64,000 bases of DNA from Linanthus parryae (lineage: Eukaryota > Streptophyta > Magnoliopsida > Ericales > Polemoniaceae): NCBI GenBank assembly GCA_023055425.1, contig JALGPY010000009.1, positions 53,878,616-53,942,615 of the forward strand, given 5' to 3'. Both the position numbers and the translations under genes were made by a program. Under the pieces are notes generated by a model that saw only the letters and a list, made by a program, of their open reading frames with translations, was not told the DNA's origin and did not search any database. This document shows, one piece after another, positions 1 through 10,019 of the stretch; positions within the stretch are counted from its first letter, which is position 1; the number at the start of each line of letters is the position of its first letter.

Positions 1-1
1 T

Positions 2-622
2 ACCGTTCAGCAGGTGTGTCTTTTCGTGCATGACCCGCGTGAGACGCATTTTCATGCGTTAAAACGCATCCTTCGCTATGTCAGTGGGACCCTTGAGTAT
101 GGACTCCGGATATCTGCCACCCGTACTGACAGCCTTACTGCTTATACTGATGCCGATTGGGCCGGTTGCCCTGACACTCGTCGCTCTACGTCCGGCTATT
201 GTGTATTCTTGGGTGACAATCTGCTCAGCTGGTCCTCCAAGCGACAGGCAACCGTTTCTCGTTCTAGTGCCGAAGCTGAATACCGTGGTGTGGCCAATGC
301 TGTATTTGAACTCTGCTGGCTTCGGAACCTACTCCTCCAGCTTCGTATTACTCCACCTCGAGCTTCGGTGGTGTACTGTGACAATGTCAGCGCCGTCTAC
401 TTATCTGGGAATCCTGTCCAACATCAGCGCACCAAACACGTCGAGATTGATCTTCACTTTGTTCGTGAGAAAGTTCGGTTGGGTCAACTTCGCGTGTTAC
501 ACATTCCGGCAGATTACCAGTATGCGGACATCTTCACCAAAGGGCTTCCTCGAGCTCTTTTCCAGCGTTTTTGTTCCAGTCTCAGTGTTCGAGAACCTCC
601 CGCTGTGACTGCGGGGGAGTAA
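2..622 (+). CDS. Ty1/Copia pol 3' end (RNase H), truncated by the window edge
   Basis: This is the C-terminal end of a Copia polyprotein. The reading frame is already open at the window start and ends at TAA 620-622, so the 5' part lies outside. Seen: a connection segment LKRILRYVSGT, the RNase H stretch AYTDADWAGCPDTRRSTSGY, SRSSAEAEYRGVA with its acidic residue, and the terminal ADIFTKGL that typically closes plant Copia pol. RNase H removes the RNA strand of the RNA:DNA hybrid during reverse transcription in the cytoplasmic particle. The segment of about 205 codons has no stop, so this end looks undamaged, but integrity of the whole element cannot be judged. A purine tract and LTR-like sequence follow directly. 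Overlapping ORFs in other frames are shadows. Confidence 0.93.
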   Translation, partial: TVQQVCLFVHDPRETHFHALKRILRYVSGTLEYGLRISATRTDSLTAYTDADWAGCPDTRRSTSGYCVFLGDNLLSWSSKRQATVSRSSAEAEYRGVANAVFELCWLRNLLLQLRITPPRASVVYCDNVSAVYLSGNPVQHQRTKHVEIDLHFVREKVRLGQLRVLHIPADYQYADIFTKGLPRALFQRFCSSLSVREPPAVTAGE

Positions 623-840
623 TAGTAATAGTACTTTTATGTAAATAAAAGTCCCACATCGGACTTAGTCTTTAAATTAGAACAATGTACTTGTATATAT
701 ATTGAGTGGTAAATAAGAAATCGAGAGAGGACAATTTTCAGTAACCTTCACCATCTCCCACATACTTTTTCCTGGATGATTATCTTATACTCAGCTAGCC
801 TATGCTGTAGAAGAGTTCTATAGGGTCTTTAGACAATCTA
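608..840 (+). repeat. Probable Copia polypurine tract and start of 3' LTR
   Basis: A purine tract GCGGGGGAG (611-619) overlaps the pol stop codon, as is common in Copia elements. The AT-rich sequence after it contains GTCCCACATCGGAC (651-664), a motif often met in plant Copia LTRs, and a TATA-like tgtatatatat near 690. I cannot define the LTR ends, because no canonical TG...CA pair or second copy is present in the window. Confidence 0.5.
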
Positions 841-844
841 TAAA

Positions 845-1120
845 TCAAGAGAAGACGTTCATCATCCTAAGCCCAAACTCCACTCGTTGCACCATCAATT
901 TGTATCCCTCCACCTCCCTTATCCTCAAACAGAACCCCCCCCCCCTACATACCTCATACTTCCAGCCCTTGCCCCAAAAAAGACTTCTTCCAATTCGTCT
1001 CGACCACATCTCCACACCTATGGGTCGCAAGAGAAATGGCTCAACAAGATGTCTGACTTTAGCAAAATTTGTTCTTTCCACCCTACACCTCGTCTACTTC
1101 CAAGCTTCCCCTCTCCGTCT
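845..1120 (+). pseudogene. LINE ORF2 remnant, RT C-terminal part (5' piece)
   Basis: A degraded L1-type ORF2 fragment. In mixed frames it recalls the segment after the RT core: a PKK-containing piece, then LAKFVLSTLHLVYFQASPL, which resembles the LINE pattern 'LIKSVLSSIPxYxMQxxxLP'. There is no long open frame. It is followed by the target duplication of element D at 1121-1125, and the same LINE resumes at 7729, so D split this copy. Homology is judged from remembered family patterns, so the identification is moderate. Confidence 0.5.
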
Positions 1121-1125
1121 GTGGC
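1121..1125. other. Target-site duplication of element D, left copy (GTGGC)
   Basis: GTGGC immediately precedes TGACG..., the left end of element D. The identical GTGGC follows the right end at 7724-7728. A 5-bp duplication is standard for Ty3/Gypsy integration. Confidence 0.9.
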
Positions 1126-2844
1126 TGACGCGATTTCTTAACGCGTATGCGCAAGTGCACGGTCAAGTAATATAGGGGTGGTATTTCAACCCCGAGTTAT
1201 CGATCCCACGAGGACATGCTTGAGATTATTTAATTAGTTATTTAATTTAGAGTACGGTGCAGGAAGAAAGATTTGATTGATTTTTAGAATTGAAATAACA
1301 ACTAAGCTAATATTATTGTATTTTTATTTTATATTTAATAAAAGATATGGAGAAACTAGGCAATCTCTAGATCACCTAGGGTTGTAGACGAATTCCGGTT
1401 CAACTATGTAACACGTAAATTCTATTCTAGTTCAGCCGGGTAATTGCACTGACAATCTCCTATCGGTCTCATGTCATTTTACGTCTCGGTTAACTACAAT
1501 CTCCTCTCAGTCTCATGTTGTCTACCGGTCTGTTCTAGCAGGTCATCTACTGGTACGATAACGGGTCCTGTCGGCCCACCGTTTCACGGAACAGCTAAAT
1601 AATCCTACCGAATCTACCCACACTAGGCCAATCCTAACACTTCTCCTTTTAGGTCTCGGTGATTCGGGATTGTGTTCAAATTCTCTACACAATTAGGTTG
1701 AGTCACTGTCGTGCACTCATCTAATTATCTAGCACGTCCGGGTAGCTACTCCATTCATACTAAAGATTAAGCATAGAACAAGAACGTGTAACTAGAACGA
1801 ATATTAACTTTAAGCAATGAATTGATTCACAAAATAAACCCTAGTTTCGTTGAATATCAAATCATGTCCTAATCGTGTCAATAGACTAAGATCAACAACA
1901 AGTTCAAGAAACTAACATTCAATTGAAGAATCAAATCCAAACGCATGAAACAAAGTATGAAATCCGGAAAATAACCGTCTACATAAACCCTAGGCTCTCG
2001 TAGAGATGCCTAGCAAAGTATTTAGCTAAGAATAATCAACCAAACAAAACTTACAAGTTTCTCCATACAAAGATTGAGAGAGGAAGAAGAAGAAGAAGAA
2101 AAACTTAGATCTTCAATGGAGGAGCCCTCCTCTGGAACCCTAGCCTCCTCTCTCCTTCTCCTTGCGCAAGTCTTTTTCTTTCTCCTTTTTTTTCCCGTGC
2201 GTCCCCTTAATAAAAGAGCCCCGTTCTTTTATTTTATTTTTTAAGTATTGTGATCTTGTGATCACAATTTTTGATCATAGGATCACATTGTGGTTGTAGG
2301 ATCACGTTTGATCCGGTCTTGCACTTGATCTTGTGATCACCTTTTTTGATCCTAGGATCACATTGTGGTCTTGTGGGTGATCTTGTGATTGTAGGATCAC
2401 CTACACTTCCAGTGAGTTGCTCTCACGTATGGCCACCAAATTTTCACTAAGTGTTTGGCCATTTTTCATCTAGGGGGTTAAAGTGCCATTACATAAACTT
2501 CATTAAATTGCATTTGCCTCCCCTCTTCATGTATTTTCACTGTTTCTTCACGATTTCTTCATCGTTTTAGCTCCCGATTAATCTCCCAAGCTTGTTTCTC
2601 CTCGCCGCTTCATCTCCCAAGCTCCGTTTCCTGCCAAAACAACACGAAACACAACCCGTGCGATCAAACGTGACAAAAATACATGAAATAATATGAGAAA
2701 CGCTATGATTTACAAGTTATCGCTCAAAGATACACTTACTAAATTTCCTCAAGTTCATAGTGTAAAGCTAACATATTCTACCCAGAAATCTCACAAAACG
2801 ATAGCAAATTGTGTAAGAAATATAACTCTAATACAGAGTTATCA
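1126..2844 (-). repeat. 3' LTR of element D
   Basis: On the minus strand it runs TGATAACTCTG... to ...TCGCGTCA, a Gypsy-style TG...CA pair. It is a near-identical copy of 6000-7723. Compared with that copy it lacks an 11-bp segment in the GATC-rich palindrome cluster and has a longer GAA run. Small ORFs inside it are chance frames. Confidence 0.92.
2250..2400 (-). promoter_or_regulatory. GATC-type palindrome cluster in U3 of element D 3' LTR
   Basis: The cluster includes TTGTGATCACAA (2256-2267) and TGATCCTAGGATCA (2347-2360), both perfect palindromes, plus several half or imperfect copies (TGATCATAGGATCA, GTGATC, GGATCAC). It lies about 440-595 nt from the LTR start, the same relative place as unrelated palindrome arrays in the other Athila-type LTRs here. 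An enhancer-like binding-site cluster is an inference. Confidence 0.6.
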
Positions 2845-2862
2845 AATCCCCCACACTACCTT
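2845..2862 (-). other. Polypurine tract of element D
   Basis: The minus strand reads AGGTAGTGTGGGGGATT directly before the LTR start TGATAAC. The core TAGTGTGGGGG matches the PPTs of element C and of the Athila element (TAGTGCGGGGG). It primes plus-strand DNA synthesis. Confidence 0.85.
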
Positions 2863-4621
2863 TTTGCGCGTCCCGAGCAAAATCAATCCTTACACTACGC
2901 TTTAACCCACCGAATTGCATAAAACTTTACTAGCCATGTGACACAAAAAAAACACACACACACAATGCAATTTAGATGACTATACAATGCAACTCGATTA
3001 TAGAACAATGCTAAAATTGAAACAACATAATTTTTTTTTCTTTAGTTAAGAGACGGGCAATCTCGCTATCACTAACCAAAATCATCAAGTTCTCACAAGT
3101 CTCTTTTTCAATTCACACAACCGCAATAAGGAATTGAAAATACAATGATCCTACGCACAAGCTCACTAAGGGGTCCCCAAACATCCACCAAAGTCAATCC
3201 AAGATCCGGGCACGTCCTTTAGCTCAGAGGGTCTAGGCACCCTTAGTCCTATAGTAGTCTTTCGTCGCCAAGTCATATGAGGTTTTCAGACCCTCTTAGC
3301 CGCTATTGCATTGAATGCAAGTTGTCCCAGTGACGGGAGACACAACTCCATGTAATACGGCTTGACTTTAATTTTCCCTAGTTGCTCTAATTGGATTGAA
3401 TCCAAATTCCCCGTGTAAACGGAGGCACATTAGGCTGTTCACCGTATCTAATCCAAGAGAAGATTTTGATTTCTTTTTTTCTTTCATTCTCTTCTAATTT
3501 TTTCAACCGTGCATTAGAGAAACTAAGTGTGGGCTTTTTCGGTTAGCTCTTGAAACCGCCGTAAGGGATGGTGGTGTACACTCCCTAACTTCACTTAGGC
3601 TAAGCCAGCGTACCACATGGAACCAACTCTACACGAAGGTCCACCCCAGATTTACAAGAGGCCACAAGTTTCCACTCGAAAACAGACTATTCAACTCCTT
3701 AGGACTAAATCCTCCTAGCACAATAAAGGAACTAAAGGTATGCCCTCGTCTTCTTTCCACATTTCCCTGAATACCCGGGACATCCTTTCGTGAAACAGGT
3801 GCGCAAGATGCTAAGAATTAAAGACATCCCTACTACGGTGCTTCCTATTCTCAGAGACTCTTTCATTGAACTCTCTTCGGTTTCTAGCTTCATCAATAGC
3901 CCTTATTCTCAAAATTTTTAATTTTTATGGATTTTCACTTTTCTATTTTTTTTTCTATTTATTTCAATTTTCTCATATTTTCCTAGACTCTACATGCATT
4001 GGTCAACTCGACTAATCACACGATTGGGTAGGGTGACTCAATAATGTAAAAGTGCAACAATGCAGAAAATTTAAAACTATCACAATACGACACTGTATCA
4101 AACATTCTAGACTAACCACACGTACTACACAATATGACACATCTACATGTAACTGGCGATGCATAACTGACATGGCTAGAAAAATTGTACACAACCCCCC
4201 CCCCCCACACTTAAGCGTTTCGTTGTCCTTAACGAATTTAGAGATAAAATAAGAGGACTCATCGCTTAAATGTCTAGGCGGTGGATTTCCACAATTACCG
4301 CTCAAAATGTAGGCGCTGAGAGAGAAAGTTAAAGGTACCTGGGGTGCCCGGACCTACATGGGCACCGTTTCCGCGAAACTGCAACAAGAGGGGGTCTTGT
4401 GGATCGTTGACAGTTTCCGGAAAAGTCTCACCTCGCGTCCGGATTCCGATGCGCCTACTCACATTCTCTATCTCACGCATCAAGAAGGGGAACCCGGAGC
4501 GTCTTCTGTACCTGTGTCCCTGCATACTGATTGAAAGAATTAACACAACTCTCTCTCACCCCTCAAAATCAAATCTGGAGAATTAAAAGTAAAAACAGAA
4601 ACAAATTGCATCCTATTCTAC
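2863..4621 (-). repeat. Conserved non-coding internal region of element D
   Basis: About 1.75 kb without a credible ORF lies between the cargo ORF and the PPT. It aligns over most of its length with 61956-63721 in element C, at roughly 90% by eye (for example the blocks around 3180-3300 and 62270-62400). Retention of this tract in two elements with different cargo suggests a cis role such as packaging, dimerisation or a spliced leader, but that is inference. It contains the internal PPT-like tract at 4195-4216. Confidence 0.7.
4195..4216 (-). other. Internal PPT-like tract of element D
   Basis: The minus strand reads CGCTTAAGTGTGGGGGG, close to the terminal PPT core (TAGTGTGGGGG) and placed about 1.3 kb inside it. 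Element C has the same block (63281-63297), and the Athila element has TTAGTGTGGGGG at 56007-56018. Use as a second plus-strand primer, like a central PPT, is an inference. Confidence 0.55.
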
Positions 4622-4655
4622 ATTGGGTTGCCTCCCAAGCAGCGCTTGTAATTTA
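4622..4655 (-). other. Conserved post-ORF block (element D copy)
   Basis: The minus strand carries an AAATTACAAGCGCTGC stretch followed by TTGGGAGGCAACCCAATG. The same block follows the last pol codons of the Athila element (52235-52268) and the gag stub of element C (63722-63755). The inner part GGGAGGCAACCC contains a short inverted repeat (GGG...CCC). Confidence 0.75.
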
Positions 4656-4753
4656 AGGTCGACAGCCCGACCCGGTTACCTCAACCGAAAAGGATAGTGC
4701 AGACTGCTTTATCCCTCCACTTCTTCTTCTTCCACCATCTCTTCTCGATAACT

Positions 4754-5830
4754 TCACGTGCACCCCTGTGCTCTGAAGAAGGTGGACAATTGTGGAAGCT
4801 GACTCCTTTCATTTTTGCAATTGATCTTCTTGAGAAACTTCCACCAAGTACCACTGGGCTCAAATGAATCTCTGGCCATAAAATCATCCCAGTAGTACTT
4901 CCTTGATGCTATATGCTCTTCAAATGACCCATGAAAATTATCCACACCCCCACGCTTGCTGACTTCCAACTCCTTAACTATGGCATATGGATGATAAATA
5001 GAATCGCTCATATAACAAGAGATTGGAAGTTGCTCATCACATTCTTCCCCATAAGAATCCCCATACAGTAATTGTTCCAGCTCGTCGCAGACTTGCGTGA
5101 CATAGGATATGGGGAATTCATCATTAATCAGAGTTGGGGCTTTTACCTCAATATCACTGAGCACAAGTGTTTCACCAGCTTCATCGTCGGCACACCATAG
5201 GCTTCCAATGTCGGTGTCTTCCCATTCATGCCAAGGAAGTGAGGGCTCTTGCAGTTTTGGCTGGCAATACGTAAGGTCCTCCCATCTTGGGCGTACAGGT
5301 CCACTCCAGTCTGAATCAGAGTCTGAGTCCTCATAAATGGCGGTGTCCACCAATGGTTCCTGGACACTGCAGTCTTCGTTCGGCTCAGGTATCTCTTCTT
5401 GCACTTGTGGTCGGGATGATGAAGGTTCAATGTGAGGCTCACTGTCATGTGGCAAGGGCTCCTCTTGTGGCTCTTGAATACTAGATTCCCCTCCTGTTGG
5501 CAGTTTTTCTATTTGTTTCTTTATCCTCTCCAACATCTCCCTCACGTATTTCCTACCTGTGGCTGAATCCTCTTGTGGTAATTGTGCATCTATGGACAAA
5601 AATTTGGCGCACACTTCCATGTCATTCATAATACTACGCCGTTCTGCCATATCCGCTGATGAGTCTTCCTGGTGCTGATGAAGCTGGGGTTCATGTACTC
5701 GACATGAGTCTCTACGGTCGTGCCAAATTCCGCATACGTAGCACCAAGTTATGCATGCGTCCTCGTCTTCGTGGTTACCCCTGCAGTGGAAATAGTAGGG
5801 GGGACCCGAATAACAGTCTTCGCTCCACAT
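4754..5830 (-). CDS. Cargo ORF of element D, 358 aa, unknown protein with a zinc-knuckle-like motif
   Basis: I do not recognise this protein. It is the only long ORF in a young element and is free of stops for 358 codons. The N-terminus is Cys/His-rich: CYVCGIWHDRRDSC (about residues 30-43) is C-X2-C-X3-H-X5-C, the same span as a retroviral zinc knuckle (C-X2-C-X4-H-X4-C) but with the His shifted by one. A basic/acidic stretch follows (EMLERIKKQIEKL, about 85-98), then a Pro/Glu/Ser-rich acidic middle with DSDSDSDWSG, and a Trp/Tyr-rich C-terminus. I see no signal peptide or membrane segment. The frame stays open upstream of the chosen Met, so a spliced or longer N-terminus is possible; a TTTCTCAG acceptor-like tract lies about 30 nt upstream. 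A nucleic-acid-binding, gag-like role is a guess from the knuckle alone. Confidence 0.7.
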   Translation of the reverse strand: MWSEDCYSGPPYYFHCRGNHEDEDACITWCYVCGIWHDRRDSCRVHEPQLHQHQEDSSADMAERRSIMNDMEVCAKFLSIDAQLPQEDSATGRKYVREMLERIKKQIEKLPTGGESSIQEPQEEPLPHDSEPHIEPSSSRPQVQEEIPEPNEDCSVQEPLVDTAIYEDSDSDSDWSGPVRPRWEDLTYCQPKLQEPSLPWHEWEDTDIGSLWCADDEAGETLVLSDIEVKAPTLINDEFPISYVTQVCDELEQLLYGDSYGEECDEQLPISCYMSDSIYHPYAIVKELEVSKRGGVDNFHGSFEEHIASRKYYWDDFMARDSFEPSGTWWKFLKKINCKNERSQLPQLSTFFRAQGCT

Positions 5831-5975
5831 GCTTAAATTGTCTCTTGCTTCCTGCGTTCCTGAGAAACAAACTCACAAGACACCCGTGAAGCACAGAGAT
5901 ATAGAATAAAAATATTAAAACTGAACTAAGATAAAAGTACTCTAAACTAACTCCTAACAAAATAATCTACCGCTG

Positions 5976-5993
5976 TCCCCGGCAACGGCGCCA
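5976..5993 (-). other. Primer-binding site of element D (tRNA-Asp type)
   Basis: The minus strand reads TGGCGCCGTTGCCGGGGA, identical to the Athila PBS at 46678-46695 and complementary to the CCA-ending 3' terminus of plant tRNA-Asp. It lies 6 nt inside the 5' LTR, as in Athila. Confidence 0.9.
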
Positions 5994-5999
5994 AAAACT

Positions 6000-7723
6000 T
6001 GACGCAATTTCTTAACGCGTATGCGCAAGTGCACGGTCAAGTAATATAGGGGTGGTATTTCAACCCCGAGTTATCGATCCCACGAGGACATGCTTGAGAT
6101 TATTTAATTAGTTATTTAATTTAGAGTACGGTGCAGGAAGAAAGATTTGATTGATTTTTAGAATTGAAATAACAACTAAGCTAATATTATTGTATTTTTA
6201 TTTTATATTTAATAAAAGATATGGAGAAACTAGGCAATCTCTAGATCACCTAGGGTTGTAGACGAATTCCGATTCAACTATGTAACACATAAATTCTATT
6301 CTAGTTCAGCCGGGTAATTGCACTGACAATCTCCTATCGGTCTCATGTCATTTTACGTCTCGGTTAACTACAATCTCCTCTCAGTCTCATGTTGTCTACC
6401 GGTCTGTTCCTGCAGGTCATCTACTGGTACGATAACGGGTCCTGTCGGCCCACCGTTTCACGGAACAGCTAAATAATCCTACCGAATCTACCCACACTAG
6501 GCCAATCCTAACACTTCTCCTTTTAGGTCTCGGTGATTCGGGATTGTGTTCAAATTCTCTACACAATTAGGTTGAGTCACTGTCGTGCACTCATCTAATT
6601 AGCTAGCACGTCCGGGTAGCTACTCCATTCATACTAAAGATTAAGCATAGAACAAGAACGTGTAACTAGAACGAATATTAACTTTAAGAAATGAATTGAT
6701 TCACAAAATAAACCCTAGTTTCTTTGAATATCAAATCATGTCCTAATCGTGTCAATAGACTAAGATTAACAACAATTTCAAGAAACTAACATTCAATTGA
6801 AGAATCAAATCCAAACGCATGAAACAAAGTATGAAATCCGGAAAATAACCGTCTACATAAACCCTAGGCTCTCGTAGAGATGCCTAGCAAAGTATTTAGC
6901 TAAGAATAATCAACCAAACAAAACTTACAAGTTTCTCCATACAAAGATTGAGAGAGGAAGAAGAAGAAGAAAAACTTAGATCTTCAATGGAGGAGCCCTC
7001 CTCTGGAACCCTAGCCTCCTCTCTCCTTCTCCTTGCGCGAGTCTTTTTCTTTCTCCTTTTTTTTCCCGTGCGTCCCCTTAATAAAAGAGCCCCGTTCTTT
7101 TATTTTTTTTTAAGTATTGTGATCTTGTGATCACAATTTTTGATCATAGGATCACATTGTGGTTGTAGGATCACGTTTGATCCGGTCTTGCACTTGATCT
7201 TGTGATCACCTTTTTTGATCCTAGGATCACATTGTGGTCTTGTGGGTGATCTTGTGATTGTAGGATCACCTTTTGTGATCCTACACTTCCAGTGAGTTTC
7301 TCTCACGTATGGCCAGCAAATTTTCACTAAGTGTTTGGCCATTTTTCATCTAGGGGGTTAAAGTGCCATTACAGAAACTTCATTAAATTGCATTTGCCTC
7401 CCCTCTTCATGTATTTTCACTGTTTCTTCACGATTTCTTCATCGTTTTAGCTCCCGATTAATCTCCCAAGCTTGTTTCTCCTCGCCGCTTCATCTCCCAA
7501 GCTCCGTTCCTGCCAAAACAACACGAAACACAACCCGTACGATCAAACGTGACAAAAATACATGAAATAATATGAGAAACGCTATGATTTACAAGTTATC
7601 GCTCAAAGATACACTTACTAAATTTCCTCAAGTTCATAGTGTAAAGCTAACATATTCTACCCTGAAATCTCACAAAACGATAGCAAATTGTGTAAGAAAT
7701 ATAAATCTAATACAGAGTTATCA
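6000..7723 (-). repeat. 5' LTR of element D
   Basis: This copy is next to the PBS and therefore the 5' LTR of the minus-strand element. It ends (plus strand) in GAGTTATCA at 7723, followed by the duplication GTGGC. It contains the full GATC palindrome cluster at 7119-7284, including the 11-bp segment missing in the other LTR. A candidate AT-rich promoter (rc of 7078-7115) lies on the transcription side of the cluster. Confidence 0.92.
7119..7284 (-). promoter_or_regulatory. GATC-type palindrome cluster in U3 of element D 5' LTR
   Basis: Same cluster as in the 3' LTR, with TTGTGATCACAA and TGATCCTAGGATCA and one additional GGATCACNTTTTGTGATCC inverted repeat near 7263-7281. This is the copy that would drive transcription of the element. 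Confidence 0.6.
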
Positions 7724-7728
7724 GTGGC
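7724..7728. other. Target-site duplication of element D, right copy (GTGGC)
   Basis: Identical to 1121-1125 and directly after the LTR end GTTATCA. Confidence 0.9.
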
Positions 7729-8700
7729 CACATCCCCTCGGGAATCAATTTTTTCTGGTAGAATCCGAACTCAGGAAACTCCATTCATTTTATCGAAAAT
7801 ACACCCTCCTTCTACCAAATCTCTATTGGACTGGGCCTCTCTGACCTTCGCTCCACATTACAGCAGGCGAGAACAGACTTCCTCAACTCCTAGCTACAAA
7901 CCATCCAGCTCCACCTGGAGAAGCATCCTTCATGGGAGAGACTTCATTAAAAAGACGCAAGGTGGGACATCAAAATGGCAACACCGCCAAGATCTATGAA
8001 GACCTTTGGATCTCTCAAACCCTCCCTGGCCAAACATAACCCCCACCACTCCCTCACTGCCTCCCACCTCATCTTACATATGGGTCGTACCCATGTTGGA
8101 ACATGCAAGCCAGTTCTTTCCATCAGACTTATCTCCAACGCAGGCAGGACATACTCTTTTGTCCCTACATGAAGAAATGTCACACTCGACCAAATTCAGG
8201 TACTGACTTCTCACAGATACAATTTCCGCCTACCTCGCCCTCGCCTCCCTCATCAACGCTTTCTCACCAGAGAGGAGCCCCAACCAAGGGAGAACTCTTT
8301 GTAGCTCTTTGCAGCCTCTCACTTCTTGAGAAGATCAAAATTTCTCTAGAAAACTCTTTCAAAAGCCCTACCCACTAACTACTGCATTTTCACCACCTTG
8401 CACAACCACTGGCATCACACACTTCGCTTAGATCACGGAAACCTTTGTGCCTTCGCTGCACTACTCTGGAGCATCTTGCGAAGCAATAAACAGATGCACC
8501 TTCCAAGCCACACCAAAACTCACCATAGAAGCAATGGCCACCGCCTTCCAGTTCTTCGGTGTTTGCCAGGCGATAAAAATATAACTACCATGAAGGACTT
8601 GGAGGCCACCCCGAAATTTCGCAGCGGATCTCACCATCGGTGCTTGATGGCGCGAAACAGGTTCAGGATGCAGAAATTTTGTGGTCTTGCCTAATAAAGA
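7729..8700 (+). pseudogene. LINE ORF2 remnant, RT zinc-binding and RNase H-like part (3' piece)
   Basis: Continuation of the LINE interrupted by element D. Near 7911-7955 the reading WRSILHGRDFIKK matches the plant LINE zf-RVT pattern 'W.SILHGRDLLKKG'. A frame change then gives a YEDLWI-like piece, as in 'IWEDPWI'. Around 8528-8585 EAMATAFQFFG recalls the first helix of a LINE RNase H ('EAxAxxxAL'). Stops and frameshifts are frequent. The ORFs here, including minus-strand 8461-8730, are not credible genes. Confidence 0.5.
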
Positions 8701-9600
8701 ACACCTCCTCTTCAGTGGGAATGACTTCACACTAAATTATCAGCTCTTTTTAATGCTTGTGCATGGTGCCAAGCCATGAACCTTTCCTATGTTCAATTTC
8801 TCACTCTAATCTTAAATTAGAGCTACATGATCATAGCAGAGCTTCTTTTGAGGATGATGCCACCATCCAGGCTGTTTTGGAGCTTTTTCGTCGACTAATT
8901 TCCAGCAAAAGTGATCAGAGTGTTATTAAGCACTCTCTTGCAAAATCAGCCAGGAAGAAGCTAGCTTTTGCCCCTAGCCTTGGCATGAAATCCTTTGTTC
9001 CTGCCTTTTGTCTTTAGTTATTGTATTTATGCTTCAGGTTATCAGGGGTATCAGGGGTATGCCCCTAGGACTATCTTGAATGTTTGTTTCTTCTATGACA
9101 TCCTTTCGTTTCCCATGAAAAAAATTAACTCTTGATTCCTGCCTTTTGTCTTTAGTTATTGTGGAATTCCATGTGTTATAGCAGGTTCACAAGCTTATTG
9201 TATGTGAAAGCTCAGTAGTGAGGGCCTTGTTTATTTGTCAAATGGGATATGACATTATTTCTCTTCTATACTAAATTTAGAAGAGAGGTGGTTGTCTGGT
9301 GCCAGTCTTGTTGTGAATGTAATTTGAATCGGTCAGTCTCATCCTTCCCTCTCGATCTGTAATTTTACCGCTCAGATTTGTGTTTCTCAATCTCAAGGGT
9401 TACCTTAGGGATGGCGGACGGATGAGTTTTCTTTGTGTCTGTTTGTCTCGAAGTTCTAAGGATCTTTGGTTCTTTCAGGACACTGTTCTGTGATTAACAC
9501 TCAGGGCTTGATTCAGGTTGGGCGCGGGGATTTGTTAAGTGGTTCAGGCAAAGCAGGTTCAGGTCACCATTAGGGTTCAATTGGGTAGTTTCAGTTCGTC
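8701..9600. other. Gene-free interval with a third copy of an inverted-repeat segment
   Basis: No gene is supported. Positions about 9165-9290 repeat the sequence at 33390-33520 (blocks such as GTTATAGCAGGTTCA and TGTGAAAGCTCAGTA), which belongs to the inverted repeat described below. A short direct repeat TATCAGGGG occurs twice near 9040-9058. The rest is probably LINE 3' sequence. Confidence 0.5.
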
Positions 9601-9620
9601 TGTCACTAGTGTCGGCAGCT

Positions 9621-9965
9621 GTATCTGTGTTGGTAGCATCATTGGAGAACATCTCCGGAAGTGAATGCTTCTTCTATCAAATGGCAGGACCATGTCTGGA
9701 AGGGAAGGAAAAAAATACAAAGGAGGCTGACGTTAAAGATAAGTTACTAACTAGACCAGGAAAGTTCCGAAATGGAGTTTCTTCTCTTGATTTAGGTTGG
9801 TGTGTCCAGCCGGAAGAATACTGTTGTGGGTAAGCCGAGATCCACTATGAAACTCACACTCCTAATGCCATGAACAGAGAAGGTGTATTCAATATCCCTG
9901 ATGAGGTTGTGAGATCAAACTGTGAAAATGGAGTCCAAGTTGCACACATTTATGATGCTATCGAG
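9621..9965 (+). pseudogene. LINE ORF1 (DUF4283-type) N-terminal remnant
   Basis: Closely similar to 21727-22080: both read SVLVASLE.ISGSECFFYQ and FFYQMAGPCLEG. Relative to that copy, a stretch after LLTRPGK is missing and the frame is lost. The partner copy continues into WRNTVVGKPRSTMKLKYTPN and VVNIPDEVV, which resembles the start of plant LINE ORF1 proteins with a DUF4283 domain. ORF1 of L1 elements is an RNA-binding protein. This copy is dead. Confidence 0.55.
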
Positions 9966-10019
9966 GTAAACTTCAGAACATATTCTGCGACATTAAAGTA
10001 TAACAGATTAATGATTAAA

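Larger units (their letters stand above)
1126..7723 (-). mobile_element. Element D: complete non-autonomous Athila-like LTR retrotransposon (6.6 kb)
   Basis: The element is defined by two LTRs in direct orientation (1126-2844 and 6000-7723), 5-bp duplications GTGGC, a PBS matching the 3' end of tRNA-Asp, and a PPT at the opposite internal edge. PBS and PPT order put it on the minus strand. It has no gag, protease, RT or integrase. Its only substantial ORF is a 358-residue protein of unfamiliar type, so it must borrow a replication machinery. PBS, PPT and LTR ends are nearly those of the Athila element at 45077-58513, a plausible helper. By manual reading the LTRs differ by roughly 18 substitutions and a few indels over 1.72 kb, about 1%, so the insertion is recent. 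It interrupts a LINE. Confidence 0.92.

Noticed and set aside
845..1081. 78-aa minus-strand ORF and overlapping plus-strand ORFs at 887-1175
   Set aside because: They cross the target duplication into the element D LTR; the coding signal is the LINE remnant in mixed frames.
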